DNA from: Pohlia nutans
Lineage: Eukaryota > Streptophyta > Bryopsida > Bryales > Mniaceae
DNA length: 64,000 bases
Assembly (NCBI GenBank): GCA_022496805.1
Contig: CM040085.1
Coordinates: 28,797,811 to 28,861,810 of the forward strand
Direction: 5' to 3'
The notes below the pieces were generated by a model. That model was given only the letters and a program-made list of their open reading frames with translations. It did no database searches and had not been told where the DNA came from. This document shows, piece by piece, positions 10,874 to 22,209 of this stretch (within the stretch, counting starts at the first letter, position 1; each line of letters starts with the position of its first letter). The position numbers were made by a program, and so were the translations under genes.

Positions 10874-11580
10874 CAGATGTATACAAGAATCTCTTCATCA
10901 TCGCGACTGATGTTTTTCAATTCCATGTTAAAGTTGTTAGCAATTTGGTTTTTCCTTTCATCGTATATCTCCTTCTACTTGATATTGGTTTTGAAAATGA
11001 ACATGAAGTTTCTTTTTTCCTCATAATCACTTTTCAAGTACTTTAAACTCATATTTTGAACATGTTATCAAATTTATAATCTTGATAAACACAATTTTTT
11101 CACTAAAGTCTTTTAAAGATAAAACTTCACCTTTTGGAAAAAATAAAAAAATGGTTGTATTTTTAATTTAAGCATTATGGTTTTGAAATCAATGAGATTT
11201 CTCACTCCAGAATTTCAGAAAAACATAGCTGAATGACAAGTCAAGCAAATGACTCCATGGTTATATTCATAAAGAAATCAAACAAAGTGATGATTTTACA
11301 ATTACTTTGGAAAAAGAAATTTTGGGCCTCAAAACATCAAAGAACTTCAAGGATTAAACTACTCGTTTAGTTTCAAATGCTTTTTTGAAAATTCATTTTA
11401 TGTTTTACATATTGAAATTAATGACTAAATATTATCCCACTTATCTTTTAACGAGTGTTTTTTAAGCACCATTCTTTTGATGGATTTGATATTTTCTCTG
11501 TATTTTATTTTAATGGATTAAAAACCCTTTTGTCACAAATCAGATGTGTGACAAGCAATCACAAGTGCAAAAATGAACCT

Positions 11581-11644
11581 TGCATATTGTACTTGAAGGT
11601 ATCATTTGACAATGCATATTGTACTTGAAGGCATCATTTGACAT
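11581..11644. repeat. 32-bp tandem duplication, two units
   Basis: Two adjacent 32-bp copies beginning TGCATATTGTACTTGAAGG, with about two mismatches. Confidence 0.8.
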
Positions 11645-12000
11645 CTTTGTATCAAAATAGTTTCTTTTAAAGTACAAAGAGCATTTGGCAATCGAATTTT
11701 TTTAATTTTTTAAAAAATATTTTGAAACAAGTTAGGGCTTTTCATAACTAAGATTCCCTGTTCAATATTGAGAAAAAATATTTTAACATTAAAAAAAGGT
11801 TTGTTTGGTAAATTGAAGTTGAATGAATAGGTCGGGGAATAGGCGATTTCCAAAGGAAGCACACCTAGAACAGAAAAATGAACTCAGCAAAAACTATTTA
11901 TTCATTGCATTTTTTTACCCATGCCAAAACAAAAGAAAAACAAAAATTAAATTAAAAATTAAAAATTAAAATTAAAATTAAAAATTAAAAAAATTCTTAA

Positions 12001-12729
12001 CCCCTAAACGTCCTCACTCCTCTCCAAATGTGCAAGTTTTGCAAAGATGCATTATAAAATGCAATCAAGAGGGATATTTTGAACTTGATGTGTGAATAAA
12101 AGTTGTACATAATAAATTTTAGATTCTATTCATACGATTAGATCTGCGATTGCTATCACCAATATTTTCGTATAAAATTTGAGTCACTGTTACTAAAGTG
12201 TCCATTCCCGAAAGGGGAGAATAGTTGAGTCCCAATGACCCTTTGTCCGGTGGGCACTGGGTCATTGACACTACGAACGGACACTTTATTCACGCCGGTC
12301 TTGATAGGGGACCGGAGTTTCTATCTATCTATAAAATTTGAAACTTGAAATTCCAAAATATATTGTAATTCAATTACAAATATTAAGATATTGACAATCT
12401 AAGAATGAAATTTGTTGTGATGGGTTGAAATGTAATACTCTAAGTGTAGTAATTTTTGGAGATTTGTTGGTTGCTTAATTTTATGAGTTTATTTTTTTAA
12501 GAGCACATTTAGACTTAAATCTTCAATTTTTTTGGTGAATCACTGCAACATGAAATGAGGCATAAAATTTTCACAAATCATCCGTTTTCTAATCGAATTA
12601 TATATGCATGAAGCTATCTTGCCATAGAATTTCGTGATATTCTTTCCTTGCAAAAAGTGAATGACAAATGAGAAAATGTGAATAAAATCCGTACATCGTC
12701 CAAAAAATGAACGGTTAGGCAATTAGGGG
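12001..12729. mobile_element. TTAA element, family A, carrying a SINE insertion
   Basis: The left end CCCCTAAACGTCC follows TTAA (11997-12000); the right end CAATTAGGGG is followed by TCAA (12730-12733), a one-base decayed TTAA. Near the right end is the family's imperfect palindrome (on the minus strand GTTCATTTTTTGGAC). The interior matches the copies at 37823 and 40108. A 147-bp retroposon with its 12-bp duplication interrupts it at 12183-12329. A further isolated terminus (CGTTAAAGGG plus TTAA) lies at 12788-12801. Confidence 0.75.
12183..12329 (+). mobile_element. SINE-like retroposon, copy 1 (147 bp)
   Basis: Flanked by the perfect 12-bp duplication TATAAAATTTGA (12171-12182 and 12330-12341). 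Sister copies of the host TTAA element (for example near 47952) have this site once, so the insertion is exact. The 3' part reads CGAACGGACACTTTATTCAC, then a stem-loop with arms CCGGTC/GACCGG, then GAGTTT and a (TCTA)n tail. It has no coding capacity. This is the longest version on the 5' side; the copy at 20855 is shorter. Confidence 0.8.
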
Positions 12730-12867
12730 TCAAGCATCACAAATTTCCAAAACATACTAAAAAGTTAGTCCAGACAGCATGTTGCGACGTTAAAGGGTTA
12801 ATTTGAGCAAAGTTTGTGAATAGAATTATACTTGGAATTATAGTTTTGAAATATCAGTATAATAAAT

Positions 12868-13035
12868 GGGCTATTTAGTGTTCGGCACACTATTTCTCAA
12901 CTTGGACACTACTTGATTTTAGGGGGATATAGTGTTCATGTAAGAAAGAAGAGTCTGTCTAGGCCACGGAGCCTACCAACAGCATTTTTTCGGACGAACG
13001 GACTCTTTATTCACGCCGGTTGTAGTACCGGAGTT

Positions 13036-13075
<40 letters not shown>

Positions 13076-13333
13076 ATTTTTTTTTTATTTTTTTTTTTTT
13101 TTATTTATGTAAGAAAAAAAATGAATGTAGTGTTCCAATGATACATAACAACTTCATAATAAAGATGGCATGCCATCTCATTCCACTCTCAGCACTTGAA
13201 AGGAACATGACACCCTCAATGAAAATGGGAATGACAAGTGATAAACTCCTATGTACTGTAGGGACACTATTTCTGCTCATCTTTGAATGAATTGTGATAA
13301 AAGACATCAATTCTCGTTAAACACTAATAGCCC
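12868..13333. mobile_element. Short DNA-transposon relic carrying SINE-like copy 2
   Basis: The ends are GGGCTATTTAGTGTT and AACACTAATAGCCC. The interior is homologous to 50286-50631 (both contain GGACACTATTTCTC, a conserved TGACATGCCA-type block and GGCAAACTCCTATGTA-like segments). The copy here is interrupted by a retroposon at 12948-13106. No coding capacity. Confidence 0.55.
12948..13106 (+). mobile_element. SINE-like retroposon, copy 2 (159 bp)
   Basis: Flanked by the perfect 10-bp duplication ATGTAAGAAA (12938-12947 and 13107-13116). The 3' part matches copy 1: CGAACGGACTCTTTATTCAC, then a CCGGT/ACCGG stem-loop with a different loop, then GAGTTTT, and a long (TA)n plus T-rich tail. The 5' part differs from copy 1, so it is a subfamily or chimera. 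Confidence 0.72.
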
Positions 13334-13339
13334 ATTTAA

Positions 13340-13881
13340 CCCCTAAACGCTCAAACGACCATTTTCTGGTCATTGTTCAAATCTAACGGGCTACTCAAAA
13401 CAAAAAAATATGTTTTTGAAAAACTAAAAAACATTTTAAAATACTACATCAAGTCCACTTTCCAATGTAATTTGAATTATATTAATCCCAGTTAAACTCC
13501 ACCGGGAGAATTTTTCAAAGTGGATCACCTCAACATTGTCTTAGTGTTATAAAGTTTGCAATTTGGAGACAGTAATGATGTTCCCTCCATCATTTCTTTT
13601 GCTTTTTTGAAGTTTGCAATAGATAAACCAATTTTAACTAATCATGCTAAATTTTAAATTCTAAAAAAAAAGATTATAATTAAGACAATTTTTTAAAAGT
13701 TAATGCTTTTAAATTCATTAAAAAAAATATCTAAAGTCTTTTTTGGAAGTTTGGCCGTACGGATAATTTGTAGAAATGATGCCCTACATTTTGTCTATTG
13801 AACCAAACTTCATTAAACATATGAAAGGCACATATTATAACACATTTATGTTTTGTCCAATACCCCTTAGGCTTTTAGGGG
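13340..13881. mobile_element. TTAA element, family A, 542 bp
   Basis: The left end CCCCTAAACGCTC follows TTAA (13336-13339); the right end GCTTTTAGGGG precedes TTAA (13882-13885). Near the left end the palindrome reads GACCATTTTCTGGTC, where both arms differ from the family's usual GTCCA/TGGAC but still pair. No coding capacity. Confidence 0.75.
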
Positions 13882-13940
13882 TTAATATAATTGACTAGAA
13901 TGATTAGTTGTGGTTATAAAAATGTGAGCCTATGGGAGTT

Positions 13941-14012
13941 GCCTTTGTAGCTCAGTGGTAGAGCGTCAGTCTTGTAAACTGAAGGTCCGGTGTTCGATCC
14001 ACCGTGGAGGCA
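13941..14012 (+). tRNA. tRNA-Thr (anticodon TGT)
   Basis: The sequence folds into a full cloverleaf: acceptor arm GCCTTTG with TGGAGGC (three G-U pairs), D arm GCTC/GAGC, anticodon stem TCAGT/ACTGA with loop CTTGTAA giving anticodon TGT, five-base variable region and T arm CGGTG/CACCG with loop TTCGATC. The discriminator base is A. Internal promoter boxes A (TAGCTCAGTGGTAGAG) and B (TGTTCGATCC) are intact and there is no intron. It decodes ACA threonine codons. It could be a nuclear cytosolic tRNA or an old organellar insert. Confidence 0.88.
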
Positions 14013-14333
14013 AGTCGTTCGTTACTATTCAAGGCTAAGCGAACCACCCCCAGCAATACTATTATTAAGTTAAAATTTACATCAATCCCAAAATTGAGAA
14101 TCAACATGTTTGTGATGGCTACACAACCTCAAGATTTATTTTTATTATTAGTTGGAACTCTTTTGGTTTTAAGGACACATTGTTTCTAATTTCAACTACC
14201 ACTTATCTGAGAATATAGGAATGTGTATGATCAATTCTTTATAACGCTTACCAATTATTATTTTTAATTCTATCAAAATGTTGAACAAAAACAAGAACAA
14301 AAGAAGTCTAAGTAAATTTCAAAGTGATTTTAA

Positions 14334-14880
14334 CCCTTTAACGCGTCCATATAATGGACGATGAACAAATTGGAACCTTTCTCAACACTAAATCCATCCA
14401 AATTCTCTAAACAACTTCTCATCCATCCAAATTTCTCTTAGTTCTTGTGTGAGTCGACTGTCATTTGTACAGTATGGATCTTCAAAATAAGATATTGTGA
14501 TCTTTTCAAAAACAACACAATTGGTTTATGTCAAGTTTCATTCTTAGTTCAAAAAGTGAGACCTTAAACATGATTTTCCAAAATAAGTAGAATCAAATAA
14601 TGGAAACCATACCATCTCGTAGTGCATGTTATTCCAATTTCATTGCAATATTTTTTAAATTTATTTTGTGTTAATTTTGAATTTTATATTGAATTTCAAA
14701 AGAAAACCGTGCAAAATTTATTAAAATTTATTAATAATATATATGATGAATCCAACTGTACAGATTTTGTCTTCACATTGACATTTACAACTTTGCTTTC
14801 TACATCGACTTCATTTTTGTTTTCATCAAACATTTTACAACGAATATTTGAAATCAGTGTTGAATCCGGATGTTAAAGGG
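14334..14880. mobile_element. TTAA element, family B, 547 bp
   Basis: The left end CCCTTTAACGCGTCC follows TTAA (14330-14333); the right end GGATGTTAAAGGG precedes TTGA (14881-14884). The palindrome GTCCATATAATGGAC is 11 bp inside the left end. It is homologous, in inverted orientation, to 21694-22209. No coding capacity. Confidence 0.75.
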
Positions 14881-14957
14881 TTGAAGGCCACTTTAGATAT
14901 AAAGCTGAGCCCATTTTTTCTTGAGCCCGATTCAACCAAATTTCAGTCCGTAATAGT

Positions 14958-15076
14958 TACTAGTAGAAAAGGTTGCATTGCCTAGGAAGGTGTCCAAGGA
15001 GGTGTTGCCCAATTTCAGATATGTCCACATCACTTGTTTGGACACCTCCCTCGGCACTGCCACCTTTCTACTAGTG
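14958..15076. mobile_element. CACTA-type MITE, 119 bp
   Basis: The ends are (T/C)ACTAGTAGAAAAGG and CCTTTCTACTAGTG. It folds as a near hairpin and is the same family as 58833-58952. The flanking triplets AGT/AAT differ by one base. Confidence 0.7.
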
Positions 15077-16070
15077 AATCCTGAATCCAACCTCAAGTTC
15101 CCAATATAATAAGATTATAACAGACCCCATTTCTCCCATATCTAATGACATTGGGTCCAAAGAGACCAAGAAGGATAAAGGAAAGAAGAGATTTGTAAAG
15201 AATCCAAGGGTGTTGATTGTTGAAAAAAAGTAAATTTTAACGAAAATAAATAAATAATTATTGAAATATGAAAACAGATCTAAGCCCACGAATCAGTCTT
15301 CCATTTTTGGTGGAACCAATTCTTTGAGTTGGGCCCGTGACAAAACTTGTTGATTTTAATTTATAAAATTGGTTTCGAAATTATGGGCTAAAGTCTACGT
15401 GTAAAGGGGTCGGGGTTGATTTTGGGATTTCATGATTTTGACTGATAAGAGGTGAGGATTCCCTCTTACACCGGCTCGACTTCATATATAAAGTTAGTGT
15501 CACCAACAACTGGCCAATGCCCTCATTGACGGCCAAAAATTGCAATAACCTGAACCAAGTACATCCAAGGCCTCATAAGAAACTGGTCTTCATTGCACCC
15601 AACATTGTAGTTTGTGATATTGAAATGAGAATTTTCACTGTCAAAAGTGCTTTTGAGTGTCCATTATCGATCAAACACAGCTGTTGCAAATAGCGTGGTC
15701 TCCTCATCAGCTGCTGCGTAACATAAAACGAGTCAGACCTAACCAGCAAAAGCTTTGCGCATCTGAAAAAGTCACAAGACTGAGTACCAGAACCTGAGCC
15801 AAAGGGAAGCATATCAATACGTAGGATCCTATTGCACTAAACTCCAATATACTCATGATAGTGATGATACACCCGACACAATCTCCTTCAAAGTAGCAAC
15901 AGTAGACGATTACCAAACAGAATAACTTGGTCGACAAGAAAAATATTCCAGCCACTGCTGGACACGGTTCACCAGAAAAGATATGCTCCATCCCAGGAGC
16001 GTGAGCTGACACCCTTGAAATGGTGCACCAACGGAATTGAGGCCCAACAATGATGTAATCATACCTATGC
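15077..16070. other. Intergenic, no supported gene
   Basis: No coding region or clear repeat recognised up to the left edge of the MPP palindrome. Confidence 0.5.
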
Positions 16071-18997
16071 ATTAGCGTCGCCATGAGTCATGATGGACAC
16101 AACGCCGATTGCCTGTCAGTTCTCTGATCAAAACGTATTCAAGTGGATGTGTCTCTCCATTTTATTTCTGTTGGAAAAACAAACAGTCAAAATGAGTCGC
16201 TCTTCTAAAAACGGCCCGCAACTGCATCAAATCGAGGTACTTGCACTACGTCACCCCAAGAAGCCATTGTCAGCGGGGTCGAGATTATCTTCCCGGCCAC
16301 CTCCGCAATGTCCTTCACCGTCAACGCGTTGATCCCTTCAATGAACTCTGCCACCGGCTTCCGATGTCCGTAAGTCAAAATTTGACGCCCGATGTCTTCC
16401 GTCACAACAACTCGCGACTCCAAGTTCATCAAAACTGCAGACACCGTCGCGTTCTTTGCACGTTGCAATTCCGCTTCCGACACGTTACCAGCGCCTGCAA
16501 CTGTCGTGAACTCCTCACAGATAAGGTCCACCAGTTTGGGAACGAATTGCCCCGAAGAAGTGGCGTGAATGCCGAACAGACCCGTGTCATTGTAGATGCT
16601 GTTGAACGCTGTGAACGATTGCACCTGCTCCCACCTGTTCAAAACCTGCAAACACAGCCACGTCCACATCAACAAACTGCCAAACCGGAACATCACGAGT
16701 TTACACAATGCATGGAAAGTTGTACCAGCCACATTAATAGAACTACAGTACTGGGCTTCGCCATCCTTTCTCTTGGCTTCTCACTGTTATTTTGGACCCT
16801 GCCATTCTTCACAGACGCATACCCAGGAAACCTCTTCATAAAAACTTCAAGATAAGTTGCAACAAACACAACCACTGCTGCCATCCATTTGCATCTCCTC
16901 CCACCAATGAAAGCTACACAGAAATTAATTGGTTTCCTCGTATGTGAAGACACTAAAGTTTGCTTGTTGGTTGCATAGTTCTACAAAAATAGGAATGTCC
17001 ACAGCACACACTGCCGACACCGTCCAGCTCTTACCCGTGTGTACAATCGAGAGTACATTCCCTTTCCCGGACCGCCCGCCGAGAAAGAACCTCCCCCTCC
17101 TAAAAGCGTCTGCAGCACAGTCACTGCATACGAATCCTTCTCGTTTCTCCACCCCCCGGGAACTTCGAATGCAACTGCAACATGTGTCAACGGAGAGTCC
17201 ACGGATTGCCGCCAGTCACCACCCACGTACTCCGTCTGCACCGCATAAGGCCCGTCCAAAGCAGGCAGATCGCCCAACAAAGGTTCCGCCACGGAAAGAA
17301 GATCGTCGTGGTCCACACCAGAGGCTGCAAAACTGTACAATGTCAGTGCAACTGGAGAATACATCACACCCCATGCAAGTCCTTCACTAAATGCTCACGC
17401 TGCAAAGGGCACGTCCTCTCTCTCAACACCGCCAGAACGTTTTCATGAATGCTGCCCAACGCAAAGCTCAACCACAGCTGACGACACCGAATACATCGAT
17501 CATAGCTCACACGGAATAGGAGAGAGGCAGAACACGCCATTGCTGTGCTCCGTTTAGGAACACGGAAAATGCATAACATAGAACCCTCAAGTCCCACAAT
17601 TCCCCACTCCACGTAAACTAATGCCAAACCAAGCACGTAACAAAACCCTAAACAAATGGCAATCACTTCTATCGGACATTGCAGCCAAAACACCCCTCAT
17701 GACTAATCCCCGAATGTACTTCACAGGGAACATACTCAATCTCACCCGACATCAACATACCCTAACCTCAACACTGCTTCCTAAGCCTTGATCACACAGC
17801 CGCTCGGCAAACCAAACCTAAATCCACTCCATAATGCTTCCCACTCCCATGCTCATCATCATGTTCCACATTCCTCTCATGATCCAACTGCCTTTCAAAG
17901 GTCCGTGAATACCCAAATTTTCTCTCCATGCCCTAATCGCTTGCTCATTATTCGACGCCCTCAACGACCACCCCCGAAGTAAACCCTAATTCATCACTCC
18001 CACCACCTGACCATCACTGTTTCCACCACGATCACGGCTGCCGCTTCAACGAAAAGAAAATACGCCACCCTCGGAAGCTGGACTCGGAACGGACAGCCTT
18101 TCCTACGTTACCTGCCAACACGATCCTGGGCGCGGAGTAGTTCTCCTTCACGAAATCGTGCAGCACGCCGCCGTTCAAACGCCCCAGGCACGACTCCGGC
18201 GCCATCAGAGGCTGACCTAGGCCCCCCACGTACCCCGCGGAGTGCAGGGCCTCGTAGATGGCCACCTGAGGGTTGCCCACCATCTCCGCCGTCTCGGCCT
18301 TCACCTTCGCCAGCTGCTCCTGCACCTCCCACTCGTTGAACAGCGGATTCCTCACCGTGTCCACCAGCAGCTCCACCAGCTCCGGCATGAACGTCTTGAT
18401 CGCGTCGCCGGTGTAGCACATCTGCTCGCGGGACGCGTTGGCCACCACGTTGCCGCCGATGGCTTCCACCTCGCGCACCAGCCGGAAGTGCGACCGGTTG
18501 GCCGTGCTCTTGAACGCCATGCGCTCCAGCAGGTGCGACGCGCCCGTGCAGAACGGGCTCTCGTTCTTGGAGCCCGAGTCGATGAAGATGCCGATGGTGG
18601 AGGTCGGGCCGGCGATGTTCTGCGACGCGATCTTCAGCCCGTTGCCTAGGGTTGTGACGCGGGTGTCGCTGGGCGCGACATGGTCGGGCAGGGCGGGAGG
18701 CAAATTCACGCCCTCCAAGGGCTCGAACAATGCGGGCACGGGCGTGGTGGGGCGCTCGCCCAGGAACCACGACAGCACGCCCCCGGAGCTCGACGCCTGC
18801 GACGATTCCGTGCGCGGCACCGCCTGGTGCACAGCAGCGCCGGTGCGAAGCTGGCGAATCTGCTGCTGCTGCGACGCGAGCAGCTTGGCGAGGCGCGCCT
18901 TCCGCACTGCCGCACCCCTCATCGTATCACGCTCACAACAATCGAGCCTGCAAACAATTGATCGTGCCCGCAGCAGCAACAACCTAGAAAACCAGAG
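16071..18997. repeat. Left arm of a 2,927-bp near-perfect palindrome (MPP alpha)
   Basis: Each position p here pairs with 41515-p in 22518-25444, with no insertion or deletion in exons or introns. The only difference I found is 18827 against 22688 (His codon CAC versus CAT). The edges are sharp on the 3' side of the gene. On the 5' side the similarity continues, diverged, into the leader. No transposon has inserted in either arm. Confidence 0.93.
16205..18922 (-). CDS. MPPA: Mitochondrial processing peptidase alpha subunit, copy 1
   Basis: Three exons: 18922-18112, 17324-17035 and 16645-16205, joined at consistent phases to give 513 residues, normal for plant MPP alpha (about 500). MPP alpha pairs with MPP beta in the matrix or, in plants, as a core protein of the cytochrome bc1 complex, and binds presequences for cleavage. 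Evidence: the M16 N-terminal domain (TTLGNGLKIAS, then GASHLLERMAFKST, where the HxxEH zinc site of the catalytic subunit is absent, as expected for alpha) and the glycine-rich substrate loop GGGGSFSAGGPGKGMYSRLY, followed by the C-terminal M16 domain. The N-terminal region, rich in Arg/Lys and Ala, fits a presequence. The start MRGAAV was chosen because it is shared with copy 2; an in-frame upstream ATG exists only in this copy. A G-box CACGTG lies upstream at 19053-19058. Confidence 0.92.
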
Positions 18998-19262
18998 CGC
19001 ACGAGCAGAGCAGTATACGTCGAACAAGGAGGAGGAGGCAATTGCTCCGTTTCACGTGCGTTCGTTTCCTACTATCGTTCGTTCTTTAGTTTGTGTTTTC
19101 TGTCGTTAGTTTGTTCATACGTATTGATTACAATTTGTTACATTTTTTAGATCATAATGCCAATACGAAAATGCCTTGTGCAAATATCACATTGTCATAG
19201 TCCAAGTCCATTTTTCCCTAATCAAACACAAGGATGTGCTTATGAAATCCAAATTGCCTTAA

Positions 19263-20065
19263 CCCTTCAACGCTTTGGATACTGTAGTAGGGTTCACTGA
19301 TTTTCACTGGGTTTTCCACTATGATTGATATTGCCAGGATCAAAATGGATTAAATTAGAAAGTAACCGTACTATTGTCTTCTCAATTGGAGTGCACACAT
19401 TTTGCCAAAATTAGAGAATAATCCGATGGTGGGATTAGAATATCATAGTCTGTCTTTGAACCATATAATGCACAATCAAAAATGAGATTTTAGAGGGTGT
19501 GTGACTTCAAAATTAATTAGAATTTGGGTAAAATTTTCTAAAATGAAAGTAAAGATGTTGAGCAATGACCTATATCAACACCTCTCCGTTGCAATCTTTC
19601 ATGTTAAGAACGGACTCACACATAAGTATTATAAATTTTACAAGTGAGAGTGACTTATCCATGTACGGTTTAGAACAAAAATTTATACATTAAAATCTCA
19701 AAGGAGTTGGTACATGGATCAAGATTAGAATACATACACTAATGGAACATGATCAAGAGAACACAATCCAAAAAAATAAAATAAGATAACAAACTTCCAA
19801 ACACAAGAAATACCGCATAGTACATGTGTTGTATTTGTAAGTATTTACTGTATTTTCAAGTATTTACAGTAGTTTTGCATTTTGTTCATAGGTATTTTGA
19901 TAGTTGCAGAACTCCAAATTGAAAAAAATAATTCTAGAAGATGTATATATTATAACGCTCATAATTTGAACTTTACAATTCAAAATACGGTTCTTCGCGG
20001 ATTTTCCGTTGTGCGCGTTTTCGACACATCGGAGACCACAATGTGGTCACTTGAGCACTAAAGGG
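19263..20065. mobile_element. TTAA element, family D, 803 bp
   Basis: The left end CCCTTCAACGCTTTGG follows TTAA (19259-19262); the right end GAGCACTAAAGGG precedes TCAA (20066-20069). The subterminal palindrome GACCACAATGTGGTC is near the right end. Related copies: 39016, 41224 and 59524. No coding capacity. Confidence 0.72.
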
Positions 20066-20149
20066 TCAACCAAAGCTCCATATTGAGAAAGTTAAGAACC
20101 ATATTGTTGAAGTTAGGTACCATGTAGCCAAAACCGAAGACCATGTTCC

Positions 20150-20275
20150 AAAAGGTTATGGTCATTGATTATCGCATTGTGATATTTAGTCATGGCAATT
20201 ATGTGGTCTTTTGTTATGGCTATATGATCTTTGAATATGACATTATGGTTTTTGACATTATGATTTAGTAAATGT
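20150..20275. repeat. Degenerate short tandem repeats (TATGGTCATTG-like)
   Basis: Loosely repeated units of about 20 bp such as TTATGGTCATTGATT, TCATGGCAATTATGTGG and TTATGGCTATATGATC. No coding capacity. Confidence 0.5.
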
Positions 20276-20314
20276 AGCAAATTGTATTTGATAACATACA
20301 CGCACTAGATAGTA

Positions 20315-20423
20315 CTCCTTTTGTTCCAATATAAACTAGACACCTTTGAGAATTCATCATAGTATTCGGAACATTGTGTTGAATTCTCGAAGGTGCTTGT
20401 TATATATATCGGAACCAAGAGAG
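20315..20423. mobile_element. Stowaway-like MITE, 109 bp
   Basis: The ends CTCCTTTTGTTCC and GGAACCAAGAGAG are flanked by TA (20313-20314 and 20424-20425). The arms pair over about 50 bp. CTCC termini with TA duplication are typical of Stowaway. Confidence 0.75.
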
Positions 20424-20854
20424 TATGTAATTCCCAATATAAAATCGACACATTTCTAAAGATGTGAAGTTCTTCTGGAGACATTTTCTATTATGAAGAA
20501 GACTTGGCAATGTGGATGTACATTGAAAATCCTAAGATTCATGCAAATCTCTTAAACTGGTGGATTTCATAAATGTACATAAATAGATAGATTTCCATAT
20601 CCAAGGATCCATAAAAAGGAGTGGCTAAGGGAACCAAAATCTATATACCAAAATTTGCATTACATGTTGATCTAGAAAACTGAAATCTACATTACAAACT
20701 CATTTTGAAAGATTGAAATCTACAAGTTTTTGTTGATTTAGAGAAATTCAAAATCTACAAATGGATTGATTTAGACAATCAAAGTCTTCTAATTGTATAT
20801 ATAAGAGGTTGGGGTTGGAAGATGGAATTCTCATATTGATTCATGCATTTAACA

Positions 20855-20968
20855 GATAGATAGATAGATAGAAACTCCGGTCCTCGTTAAAAAGCCGGCG
20901 TGAATAAAGTGTCCGTTCGTAATGACAATGACTCTGTGCCCACTGGACAAGGGGCCATTGGGACAAAA
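20855..20968 (-). mobile_element. SINE-like retroposon, copy 3 (114 bp, minus)
   Basis: Flanked by the perfect 12-bp duplication ATGCATTTAACA (20843-20854 and 20969-20980). Read on the minus strand it matches about 100 bp of copy 1, ending CGGACACTTTATTCACGCCGG, loop, CCGGAGTTT and a (TCTA)n tail. It lacks the first ~45 bp of copy 1, typical 5' truncation. Confidence 0.83.
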
Positions 20969-21693
20969 ATGCATTTAACATTTAGGAATTGCATGTTCTT
21001 TTTCTAATAATGGTCACTTTTCCTGATTTTATGTATTTTCCTGCTTCTTAATGTAAACAAACGCTCCATATGAGAAATGAATACATCAGTCTTTTTGTGA
21101 GAGATGGTAGATCTTGTAATGTAAACCCTCTCTTGAAAACATCTTGTCATTATATAAAACATTAATTCCCAATATGGCTATATTGATAAATACATACGAA
21201 TGTAATTTCTGATATAATAGTCAAACAAATATATTGTTAAAAAATATGAAAACTTATAAATAAAAGTACTTGTCGGATCTTTAAGTTATTATCTTACACA
21301 TCAACTTCAAAATATCACAACTTATAATTTCATAGAATTCAAGAGATTATAAATTTCACACAATTTTTTCCTTCTTTGTGGTCTTCTATGATATCATAGA
21401 ACATGAATGGCTTTTGCACTAATTATATTATTTTAATAATGGCAAAATTTTAAAGAAATATGTTTTAAAGAAGAAAATTTAAAGATTTTTTTTTCAAAAC
21501 ATACAAGTACTGAATCAATTTCTAGGAAACTAATTAAATATTCGGCACCCTATGGCCAAATGCAATCATGTACTACGGTAGTGAACTTCTTCTCCAAAAC
21601 ATTCATGAAAATTAAACATTCATTTCAGTTCTATTGGTAATTTGGAAATCACAAGTAGATCAAGTTGAAGTGATTCCAAAATTAGATGTTTAA

Positions 21694-22209
21694 CCCTTTA
21701 ACGTCTCGATTCAACACTGTTTTGAAAGATTTGTTATAAAATGTTTGATGAAAAATAAAAATGGAGTTGATGTACAAAACAAAGTTGTAAATGTCAATGT
21801 GAAGATAACATCTGTACGGTTGGATTCATCACATCTTTTATTAATATTTTTAAATTAATTTTGCAAGGATTTCTCTTGAAATTCAATCTAAAATCCAAAA
21901 CTAACAAAAAAAATAAAAAAATATTGTAATGAAATTGGAATAACATGCACTACAAGATGGTATGGTTTCCATTATTTGGTTCTACTTATTATGGAGAATC
22001 ATGTTTAAGGTCTCACTTTTTGAACTAAGAATCAAACTTGACATAAACCACTTTTGTTATTTTTCAAAAATTCACAATATCTTATTTTGAAGATCCATAT
22101 TGTACAAATGATAGTCAACTAGCACAAGAATCAACAAAATTTGGATGGATGAAAAACATCGTCAGAAATCATCCAGCGTCCAGAATATGGACGCTGGCGC
22201 GTCAAAGGG
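21694..22209. mobile_element. TTAA element, family B, 516 bp
   Basis: The left end CCCTTTAACGTCTCG and right end GGCGCGTCAAAGGG are flanked by intact TTAA (21690-21693, 22210-22213). The palindrome GTCCAGAATATGGAC lies near the right end. Same family as 14334-14880, inverted. It sits about 380 bp upstream of MPP copy 2. Confidence 0.8.

Larger units (their letters stand above)
10065..11996. other. Intergenic, no supported gene
   Basis: Very AT-rich. It holds one degraded CACTA-like MITE (10755-10873), a two-unit 32-bp tandem duplication (11581-11644) and an AATTA-rich low-complexity stretch (about 11940-11995). The 72-codon open frame at 10313 has no recognisable domain and looks like chance. 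Confidence 0.5.

Noticed and set aside
18108..18770. Long open frames on both strands across MPP exon 1
   Set aside because: Shadows of the GC-rich coding exon in other frames; products are Arg/Gly/Ala-rich and appear identically in both palindrome arms.
12183..20968. The SINE-like copies as Helitron ends
   Set aside because: A 3' hairpin is present, but there is no CTRR terminus or A/T insertion site, and 10-12-bp target duplications are not expected for Helitrons.
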